64,000 nucleotides of DNA, from the NCBI GenBank assembly GCA_000702525.1, contig JNIN01000001.1, positions 186,001 to 250,000 on the forward strand, written 5' to 3'. The position numbers and the translations under genes were made by a program. The DNA is from Lachnospiraceae bacterium AC2012 (GTDB taxonomy: Bacteria; Bacillota; Clostridia; Lachnospirales; Lachnospiraceae). The notes beneath the pieces were generated by a model that saw only the letters and a list, made by a program, of their open reading frames with translations, was not told where the DNA came from and made no database searches. Shown here one piece after another: positions 33,074 through 41,725 of the stretch; the first letter of the stretch is position 1, and every line of letters starts with the position of its first letter.

Positions 33074-34030
33074 ATGATGGTAAAAGAATATTTATTTAAA
33101 ACCAGAGTAATAGTCGAAAATAAGGTGTTTTTGTTAGCCGAGGATGTAGTTAAAAAATTGGGGTATGATAGTCTTAAAAGTTTTGCAAATGCATTTCCAG
33201 AGTTGATTGTTGAAAAGAATGGACTTCCAAAACTTGTAGAAGAAACTAAATATAACAATATTATATTAAGTGACGTAGAGCTTTCAAATAGGATAAAGCA
33301 TTTGGAATATACAAGGGTGGATACTTTGAGAAGCAGAGCGGAAAATCTTAGAAGTTTTTATCCACTAAAGTTTATGCTAGCAGGTGGAATCATGGAACGT
33401 AAAGCATATGACGCAGGTTATGAATCAGTAGAAAAATATATAAATGATGTGGAGTACCCTGAGGAGCTTAATGAAGAAAAAGCGAAAATGATTCGAAAAG
33501 CTGATTTAATCAGTTCTATGGAGAATACAAAAAAGAAGATTGATGATTTGGTGGACTATGATGTTCTGAAGAAATACAATATCAAACTAATACAATATAT
33601 GTATATAAATGAACAAGGATTGCATGTAGAACCATTTTTAGCCGGAAACGGAATCTTTTTTGCTTTATATGATTCAGATTATGCTTTTGATGAGTTAAAA
33701 GTTATAGATGGAGATTTAGTCATCCCTACTTATGATGAGTACGAAGACTCATTTATTGAAAAAAATTATGGACATGATATTTCAGGTAGAGATTACAGTA
33801 ATTATAGTTGTATTGAAAATATTCTGTATATTATTTCGAATAAAGAGTTTGAAGATGTTGGGGTGGATTTAATGTATTGTCAACACTTAGGAATTGATTT
33901 TTATATATCGCAAACAGAAATGATAAAAATGCTTTCGCCAAGTCAGTACAGTAATATCATATTAATAGATGGGGTTGAGGATTTTGAGTTTTCAAAATAT
34001 ATTACGCCGCTTGAGGATAAGTCGATTTAG
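33074..34030 (+). CDS. Hypothetical protein, N-terminus resembling phage BRO/antirepressor-type domain
   Basis: 318 residues, AT-rich and unlike the core genes in composition. The first about 60 residues (VIVENKVFLLAEDVVKKLGY, DSLKSFANAFPELI) recall the BRO-N domain of phage antirepressors (...FLAKDVAKALGY). The middle is charged and helical; the C-terminal half, about 190-318, is acidic, with YDSDYAFDELKVIDGD, and matches no family I recognise. TGCGAGGAGAATT gives the ribosome-binding site. It follows the small HTH gene and precedes a ruined XRE gene and an IS607 element, a typical accessory setting. No function is assigned. Confidence 0.55.
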   Translation: MMVKEYLFKTRVIVENKVFLLAEDVVKKLGYDSLKSFANAFPELIVEKNGLPKLVEETKYNNIILSDVELSNRIKHLEYTRVDTLRSRAENLRSFYPLKFMLAGGIMERKAYDAGYESVEKYINDVEYPEELNEEKAKMIRKADLISSMENTKKKIDDLVDYDVLKKYNIKLIQYMYINEQGLHVEPFLAGNGIFFALYDSDYAFDELKVIDGDLVIPTYDEYEDSFIEKNYGHDISGRDYSNYSCIENILYIISNKEFEDVGVDLMYCQHLGIDFYISQTEMIKMLSPSQYSNIILIDGVEDFEFSKYITPLEDKSI

Positions 34031-34058
34031 GATTAACTGAAGAGGTGAGAATAGAAAT

Positions 34059-34267
34059 ATGACTATTACAGAAAGAATCTTTTATTTAATTAAGGCTAGA
34101 GGCATGAACCAAAAACTCATTTGGAAAAGTAGCTTTTAATGGAATATGAAGGTTTAAATGAGGACGCACAAAAGAGACTGCTGACCTATGCGAAGAAGTT
34201 GGGGGAGCTGACGAAGCTAGAGGATATTTATTTTTTGAGGTCACAATTTGTGACCTCAAAGAAGTAA
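34059..34267 (+). pseudogene. Broken XRE-family repressor gene
   Basis: The start (MTITERIFYLIKARGMNQKL, from 34059) is the first helix region of a Cro/CI repressor but stops at 34139 after a frame change where the recognition helices should be. A later stretch in another frame, ending at 34267 (LNEDAQKRLLTYAKKLGELT), matches the C-terminal end of the same family. The central HTH is deleted. The remaining 34268-34512 holds only a short unassigned fragment (about 34382-34504, ending IMIVGL-like) and no intact gene. Confidence 0.65.
34234..34260. repeat. 27-bp near-perfect palindrome
   Basis: TTTGAGGTCACAA (34234-34246) and TTGTGACCTCAAA (34248-34260) are exact reverse complements around one central T. 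It lies over the last codons of the broken XRE gene. It could be a regulator-binding site or hairpin; without a T-run it is not a clear terminator. Confidence 0.75.
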
Positions 34268-34512
34268 TACGACATAATAAACATAAAAAAAGAAACGAGC
34301 AACCCGCTTGGCTGTTAGTTCCTAACACGTACGGTAAAAAAACCCATTTCTTGATTCATATGTTAATGGCACAACAGGAGATTGTCAAGAGCAATTAATG
34401 ATTTAGAAAGGATAAAAGAGATTAACAGTTGTTTTGAGAATAAAGAGCTTGCCACGTATCTTGATAAACAGAAAGACAAGGTACTTATGATTGTGGGACT
34501 TTAGACTAACTT

Positions 34513-34713
34513 TTGTATAAAGACAGGCTTTTACGATTTGGTTTTGAATTGGTGGAATATATAGCTTCGTTATTTAACTGCGAAATTGAGGTTATTGACA
34601 ATACTGAAAAATTCGAACAGCAAGAACTTGTTCAAGAATTGATACAGGAGGAAGAGAGCGATGGTAAAAGCCATAAAAGTAATGCTCGTGCCAAACAACG
34701 TGCAAAACAGTAA
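34513..34713 (+). pseudogene. Remnant of an IS607-type serine recombinase (TnpA)
   Basis: Translation from 34513 gives DRLLRFGFELVEYIASLFNC followed by EIEVIDNTEKFEQQELVQEL, the conserved C-terminal part of the IS607 serine recombinase (DRLxRFGF ... VLDNTE). The catalytic N-terminal domain with its Ser, and the HTH, are missing, and the last residues have slipped out of the usual end sequence. It overlaps tnpB as TnpA normally does. The element can no longer make its own recombinase. Confidence 0.82.
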
Positions 34714-35896
34714 GATGTTTCAGTATGCAGGCGCGGCGAGATTTGCTTATAATTGGGCTTTAGCCAGGGAAAAAGAGAACTATGAAAAAGGCAATAAGTT
34801 TATTTCTGATTCTGAACTTAGGAAAGAGTTTACGAGACTCAGAAATTCTGACGAATATGCATGGTTACAAAATGTTTCAAATAATGTAACAAAACAGGCA
34901 ATCAAAGATGCCTGTGCAGCTTATAAGAACTTTTTTAATGGTTTACAGAAATATCCAAGGTTTAAGTCTAAAAAGAGTTCAATGCCAAAATTCTATCAAG
35001 ACAATATCAAGATCAAGTTTACTGATACTCATGTTAAATTTGAAGGATTTTCTTCAAGTAAGAAAGCCAACAAACAAAAATTAAACTGGGTAAGACTTGC
35101 AGAACATGGACGTATTCCAACAGATGTTAAATATATGAATCCGAGAATATCCTTTGATGGATTGAATTGGTGGATCAGCGTATGTGTAGAATTCCCAGAC
35201 TGCAAAGAAGCCTTATCTGATGAAGGGATTGGTATTGATTTAGGTATTAAAGATCTGGCTATATGCTCTGATGCTAACAAGTATAAGAATATTAACAAAT
35301 CTGCTAAGGTCCGAAAATTAGAGAAACGCAAACGCAGATTACAGAGGAGCGTGTCTCGTAAGTATCTTATGAATAACAAAGATACTATAAATAAAAACAA
35401 TGAGAGAAACATAAAAAATGGATTTGTGAAACTTAGCAACAAGAATAAAAAGAAAGGAAAATACTGCAAGACTTGTAACATAGTTAAAAATGAAAAGCTT
35501 TTATTAAAAGTAAATCACAGATTAACAAATATCCGTAAGAACTATTTGAATCAGACTACATCTGAGATAGTAAATCGAAAACCAAGATTTATCTGTATCG
35601 AAGATTTAAATGTTAGTGGAATGATGAAGAATAGACATTTAACTAAAGCAGTTCAGGAACAGGGATTCTTTGAATTTAGAAGGCAGCTTGAATACAAATG
35701 TAACGATAATGGCATCCAACTCATTGTAGCTGATAGATTTTATCCATCATCAAAACTTTGTAATTGCTGTGGAAGAATTAAGAAGGATTTAAAACTTTCT
35801 GATAGAACTTATAGATGTGATTGTGGAAATGTTATAGATAGAGATTTTCAAGCATCACTTAATCTAAAAGCTTATGGAGAGCAATTTGCAAGCTAA
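34661..35896 (+). CDS. tnpB: IS607/IS605-family TnpB RNA-guided nuclease, intact
   Basis: 411 residues. TnpB proteins are RNA-guided DNA nucleases, ancestors of Cas12. The N-terminus, KAIKVMLVPNNVQNSKMFQY then AGAARFAYNWALA, is typical. The RuvC-like triad is complete: Asp193 (GIDLGIKDLAI), Glu314 (ICIEDLNVSGM) and Asp395 (VIDRDFQASLNL). A zinc finger (CNCCG ... CDCG) sits between the last two. A lysine/asparagine-rich insert at about 235-275 carries one extra Cys-x2-Cys (YCKTCN). CAGGAGGAAGAGAGCG gives the start. Its recombinase partner is destroyed, so it is a stranded but apparently functional nuclease. Confidence 0.9.
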   Translation: MVKAIKVMLVPNNVQNSKMFQYAGAARFAYNWALAREKENYEKGNKFISDSELRKEFTRLRNSDEYAWLQNVSNNVTKQAIKDACAAYKNFFNGLQKYPRFKSKKSSMPKFYQDNIKIKFTDTHVKFEGFSSSKKANKQKLNWVRLAEHGRIPTDVKYMNPRISFDGLNWWISVCVEFPDCKEALSDEGIGIDLGIKDLAICSDANKYKNINKSAKVRKLEKRKRRLQRSVSRKYLMNNKDTINKNNERNIKNGFVKLSNKNKKKGKYCKTCNIVKNEKLLLKVNHRLTNIRKNYLNQTTSEIVNRKPRFICIEDLNVSGMMKNRHLTKAVQEQGFFEFRRQLEYKCNDNGIQLIVADRFYPSSKLCNCCGRIKKDLKLSDRTYRCDCGNVIDRDFQASLNLKAYGEQFAS

Positions 35897-36060
35897 CATT
35901 TAAACGTTAATGCAAATATGTACGGATACGTTAGTTCGGAATTTACGCCTATGGAGAGTACAAGAACTTGTGAGTAGACTGATGCTTGCATCGTTAAAAG
36001 CATACTCGTTGAAGTAGGAATGAAACATAAAAGTTTATAACTTTTTATAAGTTTTCAGTA
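35897..36060 (+). ncRNA. Candidate omega (right-end) guide RNA of TnpB
   Basis: TnpB uses an RNA from the 3' end of its own gene and the element's right end. The about 160 bp after the stop has no ORF but several hairpins: ACAAG/CTTGT (about 35960), GATGC-TT-GCATC (about 35981-35992) and an AT-rich AGTTTATAAC...ATAAGT fold (about 36029-36055). Position and structure fit. The exact right end of the element, and so the guide, cannot be fixed without comparison. The rest of 36061-36155 is unassigned. Confidence 0.45.
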
Positions 36061-36155
36061 ACGGTGCTTCATTATGATGACAAGTGGAATAAATACTATA
36101 CCTGAATATCTAATGAAGACCTCGGTGATTTTTGTTTAATTTATGATGATTAGAT

Positions 36156-36184
36156 GCCGTGGACTTTTGCCACGGCTTTTTTTA
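36156..36184 (+). terminator. Rho-independent terminator
   Basis: GCCGTGG (36156-36162) pairs with CCACGGC (36170-36176), loop ACTTTTG, followed by TTTTTTTAT. It probably belonged to a gene now lost or closes the TnpB/guide transcript. Confidence 0.85.
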
Positions 36185-36192
36185 TGAATTAT

Positions 36193-36242
36193 GCAAGCTA
36201 AAGCTTGCGCGCATCGGCGCAAAGAGTCGCGAGCGACTCTTT
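36193..36242. repeat. Cluster of hairpins, dispersed-repeat-like
   Basis: GCAAGCT/AGCTTGC (36193-36208) is followed by GCGC-rich sequence and a 9-4-9 perfect palindrome, AAAGAGTCG/CGACTCTTT (36221-36242), loop CGAG. This GC-rich block in AT-rich surroundings resembles short dispersed palindromic repeats. No second copy was seen in this window. Confidence 0.6.
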
Positions 36243-36325
36243 GTTCTTGAAAAAGTCATGGTTTTCGTAGATATTCATACAAGATCAAAGGAATCAGTGA
36301 ACTAGAATATTTATGGAGGAAAACT

Positions 36326-36769
36326 ATGATTAGTTTGAAGGTAATTAACGAGGAAAATTTCGTAGATGCATTTAATCTCAAGTTAGCTAAAGGTCAAGAG
36401 GAGTATGTTTCTCATCCGGTACGAAGTCTAGCGCAGGCTTATGTATATAGGAATCAATGCCAACCCTTTGGGATATATGCGGATGAAAAGATGGTTGGGT
36501 ATGTCATGGTGATATATGATTATGATGTACCTGAGTATGATATTTGGCATATGATGATTGATGAATCACAACAAGGTAAAGGTTATGGTAGAGCTGCGCT
36601 TAACCAAATTATTGAATATATAAAAGCAAAACCATTCGGTGATTCTAGCAGAATTGCACTAACCTGTAATAAAAATAATTATGTAGCCAAAGCGCTATAT
36701 GAAAGTATTGGTTTTTCTGCTACGGGAGTTGAGGATGAAGATGAAATTGAACTTGTTATGAATGTATAA
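36326..36769 (+). CDS. GNAT family N-acetyltransferase
   Basis: 147 residues. The acetyl-CoA loop is DESQQGKGYGRAALNQIIEY, preceded by YDVPEYDIWHMMIDE; C-terminal ALTCNKNNYVAKALYESIGF is the usual last helix/strand. This layout resembles spermine/spermidine acetyltransferases of the BltD/PaiA type, but the substrate is not proven. TATGGAGGAAAACT is the ribosome-binding site. It lies alone between the transposon remnant and the phosphate block, AT-rich like other accessory genes. Confidence 0.85.
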   Translation: MISLKVINEENFVDAFNLKLAKGQEEYVSHPVRSLAQAYVYRNQCQPFGIYADEKMVGYVMVIYDYDVPEYDIWHMMIDESQQGKGYGRAALNQIIEYIKAKPFGDSSRIALTCNKNNYVAKALYESIGFSATGVEDEDEIELVMNV

Positions 36770-36800
36770 CAAGCATTAGAAACTAAGGGCGCGCTCGTGT

Positions 36801-36840
36801 TTTACATAGATTTTACATAAGTATGTTCATACATTTTACT
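36801..36840 (+). promoter_or_regulatory. Pho-box-like direct repeats upstream of Na/Pi cotransporter
   Basis: TTTACA recurs at 36801 and 36812, exactly 11 bp apart, with a further TTTTAC at about 36835, in phase after two turns. Bacillus PhoP binds TT(A/C/T)ACA-type repeats with 11-bp spacing. The adjacent phosphate transporter and PhoB/PhoR pair make this a credible Pho box; the middle repeat is poorly conserved. Confidence 0.5.
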
Positions 36841-36893
36841 TTCGAGTTCTAATCTTATAGAAGATAAAGAACAGTGAAAAGAGAGGAAAATGT

Positions 36894-38687
36894 ATGGACA
36901 TTTTTTGCGTTTTAAACATGATTGGTGGTTTATCGCTTTTCCTATACGGAATGCATGTTATGGGAAATGGTCTGTCGAAGATGGCCGGAGGAAAGTTAGA
37001 ATCGATCTTAGAGAAGTTGACGACAAAGCGTATTTTTGCAGTGCTTCTCGGAGCTGGTGTCACGGCGGTGATTCAGTCGTCATCCGCTACGACAGTCATG
37101 GTAGTCGGATTTGTTAATTCGGGAATCATGAAACTATCCCAGGCTGTAGGCATTATTATGGGTGCAAATATAGGTACCACAGTTACGTCCTGGCTTTTGT
37201 CACTTACGGGGATTGAAGGTAGCACGATTTGGCTGAAATTATTGAAGCCGTCTTCGTTCTCACCGGTACTTGCTGCAATAGGCATCTTCTTTGTGATGTC
37301 AAGCAAAGGGGAATCGAAGAAGAAAGATGTCGGCGGTATATTACTTGGATTTGCCATCCTGATGTTTGGAATGGAAACGATGAGTGATGTCGTATCAGGA
37401 CTGGCTACGAATCCGTCTTTTACAAATATGATGACGGCTTTTAGTAACCCGGTTCTTGGTATGTTAGCAGGCGCAATTCTTACAGCAATTATTCAGAGTT
37501 CATCAGCCTCTGTCGGTATCCTGCAGGCATTATGTGCAACAGGCGCCGTACATTATTCTGTGGCATTGCCAATTATTATGGGACAGAATATTGGAACTTG
37601 TGTTACGTCCATTATTTCATCAATCGGAGCGACCAAGAATGCGAGAAGAGCAGCTATGATTCATCTGTATTTTAATCTGATTGGAACGAGTATCTTTATG
37701 ATGGTATTCTATGGATTGCATACATTTGTGGAATTCTCATTTTTAGGAGAAAGCGCCAATGCAGCAGGAATCGCTGTAATCCATAGTTTATTTAATATAG
37801 GAGCAACGATTCTTCTGTTCCCATTTTCTGATTTATTGGTGAAACTTGCTGAGATTACGATTCCCAATGGAGAAACGGAGGAAGATATCATTTCCGAAGA
37901 GGTTTCTATCGATGAGAGATTTCTTGGAAATCCAGCTTTTGCAATGGAACTCTGTAGAGCGAAGGTAAAGGAAATGGCGGAGGCTTCTATGAAATCCATC
38001 GCCTTAGCGCTAGAGGTGATACAGGATTATGATGCGAAGAAAGCAAAAGAAGTAAAGCGATTAGAAGAAATGGTTGATACCTATGAAGATGTTTTAGGTT
38101 CTTATCTGGTTAAGATTTCCAGTAAAAATCTGTCACTTGCAGATAGCCAGAGTATGTCGATGATTCTTCATAGTATTGGCGATTTTGAAAGGATTTCAGA
38201 TCATGCGATTGACATTGTAAAATCGGCAGAAGAGATGCATGAGAAAGAGTTGTCATTCACAAAGAAGGCAAGGAGAGAGCTCGAGACGCTTTGTAGAGCG
38301 ATTCATGATATTTGTGATTTGACCATGGAGAGTTTTTACGGGGAAGATCTTTCGTCAGCATTTCATGTAGAACCATTGGAAGAAGTGATTGATACTTTGA
38401 CGAAAAATATGAAAGAGCATCATATAAAGCGATTAAAGAAGGGCAAATGTACCATCGAGATGGGATTTATACTAGATGATATTTTGACGGACTTAGAAAG
38501 AGTATCGGATCATTGTTCCAATATTGCAGTTGAGATGATAACCATCTATGATAATGATTATAGTACGCATGAATATTTTAAAAATTTCTCCGATGAGGAA
38601 CGTGCGGTTTTTCGTCGTGAATATGAACAATTATTGCAGAAATATCCGTTGAAAAAAAGCGATACAAAAAAGGCTGCAAAGGAATAA
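36894..38687 (+). CDS. Na+/phosphate cotransporter with C-terminal PhoU domain
   Basis: 597 residues. The membrane part (about 1-320) holds two inverted repeats of the Na/Pi-II signature: GAGVTAVIQSSSATTVMVVG and GAILTAIIQSSSASVGILQA, each with the QSSSA motif. Residues about 345-580 form a helical PhoU-like domain (MILHSIGDFERISDHAIDIV; DLERVSDHCSNIAVEM) with the paired acidic E/DxxxD metal motifs. It imports phosphate with sodium and may report to the PhoR kinase. It is 13 bp upstream of the response regulator, so transporter, PhoB-like and PhoR-like genes form one operon. Confidence 0.92.
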   Translation: MDIFCVLNMIGGLSLFLYGMHVMGNGLSKMAGGKLESILEKLTTKRIFAVLLGAGVTAVIQSSSATTVMVVGFVNSGIMKLSQAVGIIMGANIGTTVTSWLLSLTGIEGSTIWLKLLKPSSFSPVLAAIGIFFVMSSKGESKKKDVGGILLGFAILMFGMETMSDVVSGLATNPSFTNMMTAFSNPVLGMLAGAILTAIIQSSSASVGILQALCATGAVHYSVALPIIMGQNIGTCVTSIISSIGATKNARRAAMIHLYFNLIGTSIFMMVFYGLHTFVEFSFLGESANAAGIAVIHSLFNIGATILLFPFSDLLVKLAEITIPNGETEEDIISEEVSIDERFLGNPAFAMELCRAKVKEMAEASMKSIALALEVIQDYDAKKAKEVKRLEEMVDTYEDVLGSYLVKISSKNLSLADSQSMSMILHSIGDFERISDHAIDIVKSAEEMHEKELSFTKKARRELETLCRAIHDICDLTMESFYGEDLSSAFHVEPLEEVIDTLTKNMKEHHIKRLKKGKCTIEMGFILDDILTDLERVSDHCSNIAVEMITIYDNDYSTHEYFKNFSDEERAVFRREYEQLLQKYPLKKSDTKKAAKE

Positions 38688-38700
38688 CAGGGGTGGTTGA

Positions 38701-39369
38701 ATGGCACTGATTTACATTATTGAGGATGACGACAGTATAAGAGAAATCGAAGAATTTGCTCTATCCAATGCCGGACATAAGGTGTTAGGGTTTACTTGTG
38801 CGAAGGATTTCTATAAGAAGATAGAGGAAGTGATTCCGGATTTATGCTTGATCGATCTTATGCTTCCCGATGAAACGGGAAATGAAATCACTCGGAAATT
38901 AAGAAATCATTCGGATACTAGAAATGTTCCTGTGATTATGGTCACGGCAAAGACTTCGGAACTGGATTTAGTGAAAGGAATGGAAGATGGCGCAGATGAT
39001 TATATCAAAAAGCCGTTTTCTGTGATGGAACTGATTGCAAGAGTGAAGGCATTATTGCGAAGAACAAAAGCAGAGGAAGTCAAAGAAATAAAGTTGGATG
39101 AACTTGTAATCAATAAGGAAAAACATGAAGTATTTGTGCAGGGAAAGACGATAGAATTGACGTATAAAGAATATGAGCTTCTTTCTTATTTTATCGTAAA
39201 CAAGGGCATTGTGCTGAGCCGAGCTTCGATTATGGATCACGTGTGGGGCATTGATTATGCCGGTGAGTCAAGAACGATTGATATGCATGTGAAGACACTT
39301 CGTAAAAAGCTCGGTGATTATGGTACCAGAATTAAGACAATTAGAAATGTGGGTTATGTAATCGAATGA
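38701..39369 (+). CDS. phoB: OmpR/PhoB-type response regulator
   Basis: 222 residues. The receiver domain has the acidic pocket (EDDDS), phosphoacceptor Asp52 (CLIDLMLPDE), Thr (VMVTAK) and Lys (YIKKPF). The C-terminal winged helix (about 130-222) reads ELTYKEYELLSYFIVNKG and GESRTIDMHVKTLRKKLGDY. Located between a phosphate transporter and a PhoR-type kinase, it most likely controls phosphate starvation genes. CAGGGGTGGTTG precedes the ATG. The stop overlaps the kinase start by 4 nt (ATGA), indicating translational coupling. Confidence 0.9.
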   Translation: MALIYIIEDDDSIREIEEFALSNAGHKVLGFTCAKDFYKKIEEVIPDLCLIDLMLPDETGNEITRKLRNHSDTRNVPVIMVTAKTSELDLVKGMEDGADDYIKKPFSVMELIARVKALLRRTKAEEVKEIKLDELVINKEKHEVFVQGKTIELTYKEYELLSYFIVNKGIVLSRASIMDHVWGIDYAGESRTIDMHVKTLRKKLGDYGTRIKTIRNVGYVIE

Positions 39370-40691
39370 AAAATAAAATTAATGTAAGACTTGTTGGAAT
39401 TGCATTGATTGCAGTGCTGGCAACAGTGATTGGAACAACAATCATATATTACAATCTCTTTCAGAAGCAAGTTCGCACAGATTTGTCTGTCAGTGCGAAA
39501 TTATTGCGGGATACGCATTATTTCGAATCGGTAAATATCGATATGGACCAGATTGATCTGTCTACAGATTTGGATGAATTGCGCGTTACCTGGGTGGCAG
39601 AAGATGGAATGGTACTTTATGACAATGATACTTCTGCGGAACTTCTTCAGAATCATAATGATCGACCGGAAATCCAGGAGGCGTTCCGGGATGGCGTGGG
39701 TGAGGCCGTTCGAGAATCGGATACGATGAACAAGAATACCTTCTATTACGCCGTGCTTTTGGATAATGGTACGGTTCTTAGAGTCGCAACGGATGCACAA
39801 AGCTTTGGGGCGGTATTTTTATCGGTGGCACCGTTGATTACACTGATTATGCTTCTCGTTTTATCGGCTTGTGTTGTGATTTCTCATTTACTTACTAAAC
39901 AGTTGTTAAAACCCATTGAGGGCATGGTTACAAATCTTGAAAATGCGGATTACGAGGCTCCATACAAGGAATTGGAGCCGCTTTCCGAATTGATTCGAAC
40001 ACAGCATATGGATGTTTTATCTGCAGTCAAGGCAAGACAGGATTTTACTGCGAATGTATCACATGAATTGAAAACACCACTCACCGCGATTTCTGGATAT
40101 GCGGAGCTGTTAGAAGGTGGACTGGTCGGCGAGGAGAAGCAGAATCATTTCTATCATGAAATTCATAGAAATGCAGACCGACTGATTGCTTTAATTAATG
40201 ATATTATTAAGCTATCAGAACTGGATCGCGTGGAGAAGGAGTTGGAATTTGAGGAATTCGAATTATATTCGCTTGCTAAGGAATGCGTAGAGGAGCTTTC
40301 TGTAAATGCGAAGCTGAAGGAGGTCAGTTTAGCGATGGAGGGCGAAACAGGCATGATTCGAGGCAATAGAGATTTAGTGAAGGAGCTGACTGAGAATCTG
40401 GTGCAAAATTCCATTCGATACAATAATCCGGGTGGTAAAGTTACCATAGCAGTGAGGACGATAGACCATGCGATTTGCTTGATTGTAAAGGACAATGGAA
40501 TTGGAATTCCGGCGGCTGATCAGCAGAGAGTTTTTGAACGCTTTTATCGAGTAGATAAAAGTCGGTCCAAGGCCACTGGTGGAACGGGGCTAGGATTAGC
40601 GATTGTGAAACACATTGTGGAGATTCATGATGCCAGAATAGAATTAGACAGTGCGCCGGGGGTTGGAACGACCATAACCATTTGGTTTTAG
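39366..40691 (+). CDS. phoR: PhoR-type membrane sensor histidine kinase
   Basis: 441 residues. Membrane segments lie at about 10-30 and 150-172 with an extracytoplasmic domain between (DTHYFESVNIDMDQIDLSTD). The H-box, FTANVSHELKTPLTAISGYA, has His233, followed by N-box LVQNSIRYNNPGG, DNGIGIP and GGTGLGLAIVKHIVEIH. The kinase phosphorylates the overlapping response regulator. The kinase core is complete, and the extracellular domain is short, as in Gram-positive PhoR without a PAS domain being obvious. Expression follows the Pho-box-like promoter upstream of the transporter. Confidence 0.9.
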   Translation: MKNKINVRLVGIALIAVLATVIGTTIIYYNLFQKQVRTDLSVSAKLLRDTHYFESVNIDMDQIDLSTDLDELRVTWVAEDGMVLYDNDTSAELLQNHNDRPEIQEAFRDGVGEAVRESDTMNKNTFYYAVLLDNGTVLRVATDAQSFGAVFLSVAPLITLIMLLVLSACVVISHLLTKQLLKPIEGMVTNLENADYEAPYKELEPLSELIRTQHMDVLSAVKARQDFTANVSHELKTPLTAISGYAELLEGGLVGEEKQNHFYHEIHRNADRLIALINDIIKLSELDRVEKELEFEEFELYSLAKECVEELSVNAKLKEVSLAMEGETGMIRGNRDLVKELTENLVQNSIRYNNPGGKVTIAVRTIDHAICLIVKDNGIGIPAADQQRVFERFYRVDKSRSKATGGTGLGLAIVKHIVEIHDARIELDSAPGVGTTITIWF

Positions 40692-40771
40692 TCTGAAAAC
40701 AGATGTGGTTTATGGTACGATTATTTGCTACAATGTAGAAAAGTGTATTGCTTATTTTGTGGGGTAAAGTT

Positions 40772-41695
40772 ATGAACGAGAGAAAGCACTTTTATAACCT
40801 GACAATTATATTGATTTTTATAACGATTTGTATCGGCTTTGCATTTCTTTATCTTCATGAATCGAAAAGCAAACGTACAATATTTTCAGATGGTTCGCTA
40901 TCCGAAGGGAATCAGCACTATTATGCAGCAGGTTCGGCTGGCGATATTGCGGGAACTACCCTTGTAGTCAGCATCTTTGCGGATGATCAGAATACCAGCT
41001 GGGATGAGACGGATGCAGCAGATGTCGAGAAAATGGCAAAGATTCAGGAGTATTTAACGATTGCAGGAGATTATCTGGAGGATGTTGTAGCAGATTACCA
41101 GAAAGAAGCGGACTTTATCACGGATTTTTCGAATAATACAGATTTAAAATATCATATGTCTATGGATATCGTTGCAACCGATCAGGACGTGCTGGATTCA
41201 GGAGAAATCGATGAAATCGCTTGGGATTATATTTCGCGTTCCATTGATACGGAAAATCTTAAGACAAAGTATCAGGCAGATAATGTGATTTATATGCTCT
41301 ATATCGATTCGGATGTGACGAATCCAGCGGTTACCTGTACTAGAAATTGGTACGAGGGGATGCCATCGGAAGCAGAGATTGTCTATCTGTTTAACATCGA
41401 TTACGAGATGACGAATTGTCCGGCAGTTTATGCACATGAGATGCTTCACACGTTTGGAGCACCGGATCTGTATATGGAAGATGAAGATTACAATGTGACG
41501 GCTTCCTTTATGGATTATGTCAATGAACATTTGTCGAATGATATTATGTTGACCTGTTCGGATGCTACGACGGGAGATTATCGATATGATGCCATTACGA
41601 ATGAAGTCAGCGAGGTTAGTGCTTATTATATTGGTCTGTTGGAGCAAAGTGATATAGCAGAGCAGTGGAATCTTACGATTCCGGTATATGAGTAA
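40772..41695 (+). CDS. Membrane-anchored putative zinc metalloprotease
   Basis: 307 residues from the ATG at 40772 (GGGGTAAAG before it); a TTG reading from 40748 adds 8 residues without support. One hydrophobic helix at about 8-28 (LTIILIFITICIGFAFLYLH) anchors an extracellular domain. At 222-232 the motif HEMLHTFGAPD matches HExxHxxGxxD, the zinc-binding pattern of metzincin-like proteases such as snapalysin, with Asp as third ligand. The rest is acidic and unfamiliar. It lies between phoR and an ABC transporter. Proteolysis is an inference from the motif; substrate unknown. Confidence 0.7.
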   Translation: MNERKHFYNLTIILIFITICIGFAFLYLHESKSKRTIFSDGSLSEGNQHYYAAGSAGDIAGTTLVVSIFADDQNTSWDETDAADVEKMAKIQEYLTIAGDYLEDVVADYQKEADFITDFSNNTDLKYHMSMDIVATDQDVLDSGEIDEIAWDYISRSIDTENLKTKYQADNVIYMLYIDSDVTNPAVTCTRNWYEGMPSEAEIVYLFNIDYEMTNCPAVYAHEMLHTFGAPDLYMEDEDYNVTASFMDYVNEHLSNDIMLTCSDATTGDYRYDAITNEVSEVSAYYIGLLEQSDIAEQWNLTIPVYE

Positions 41696-41725
41696 AACGG
41701 CTACAGTTTTAGACGGGAGAAGTGT

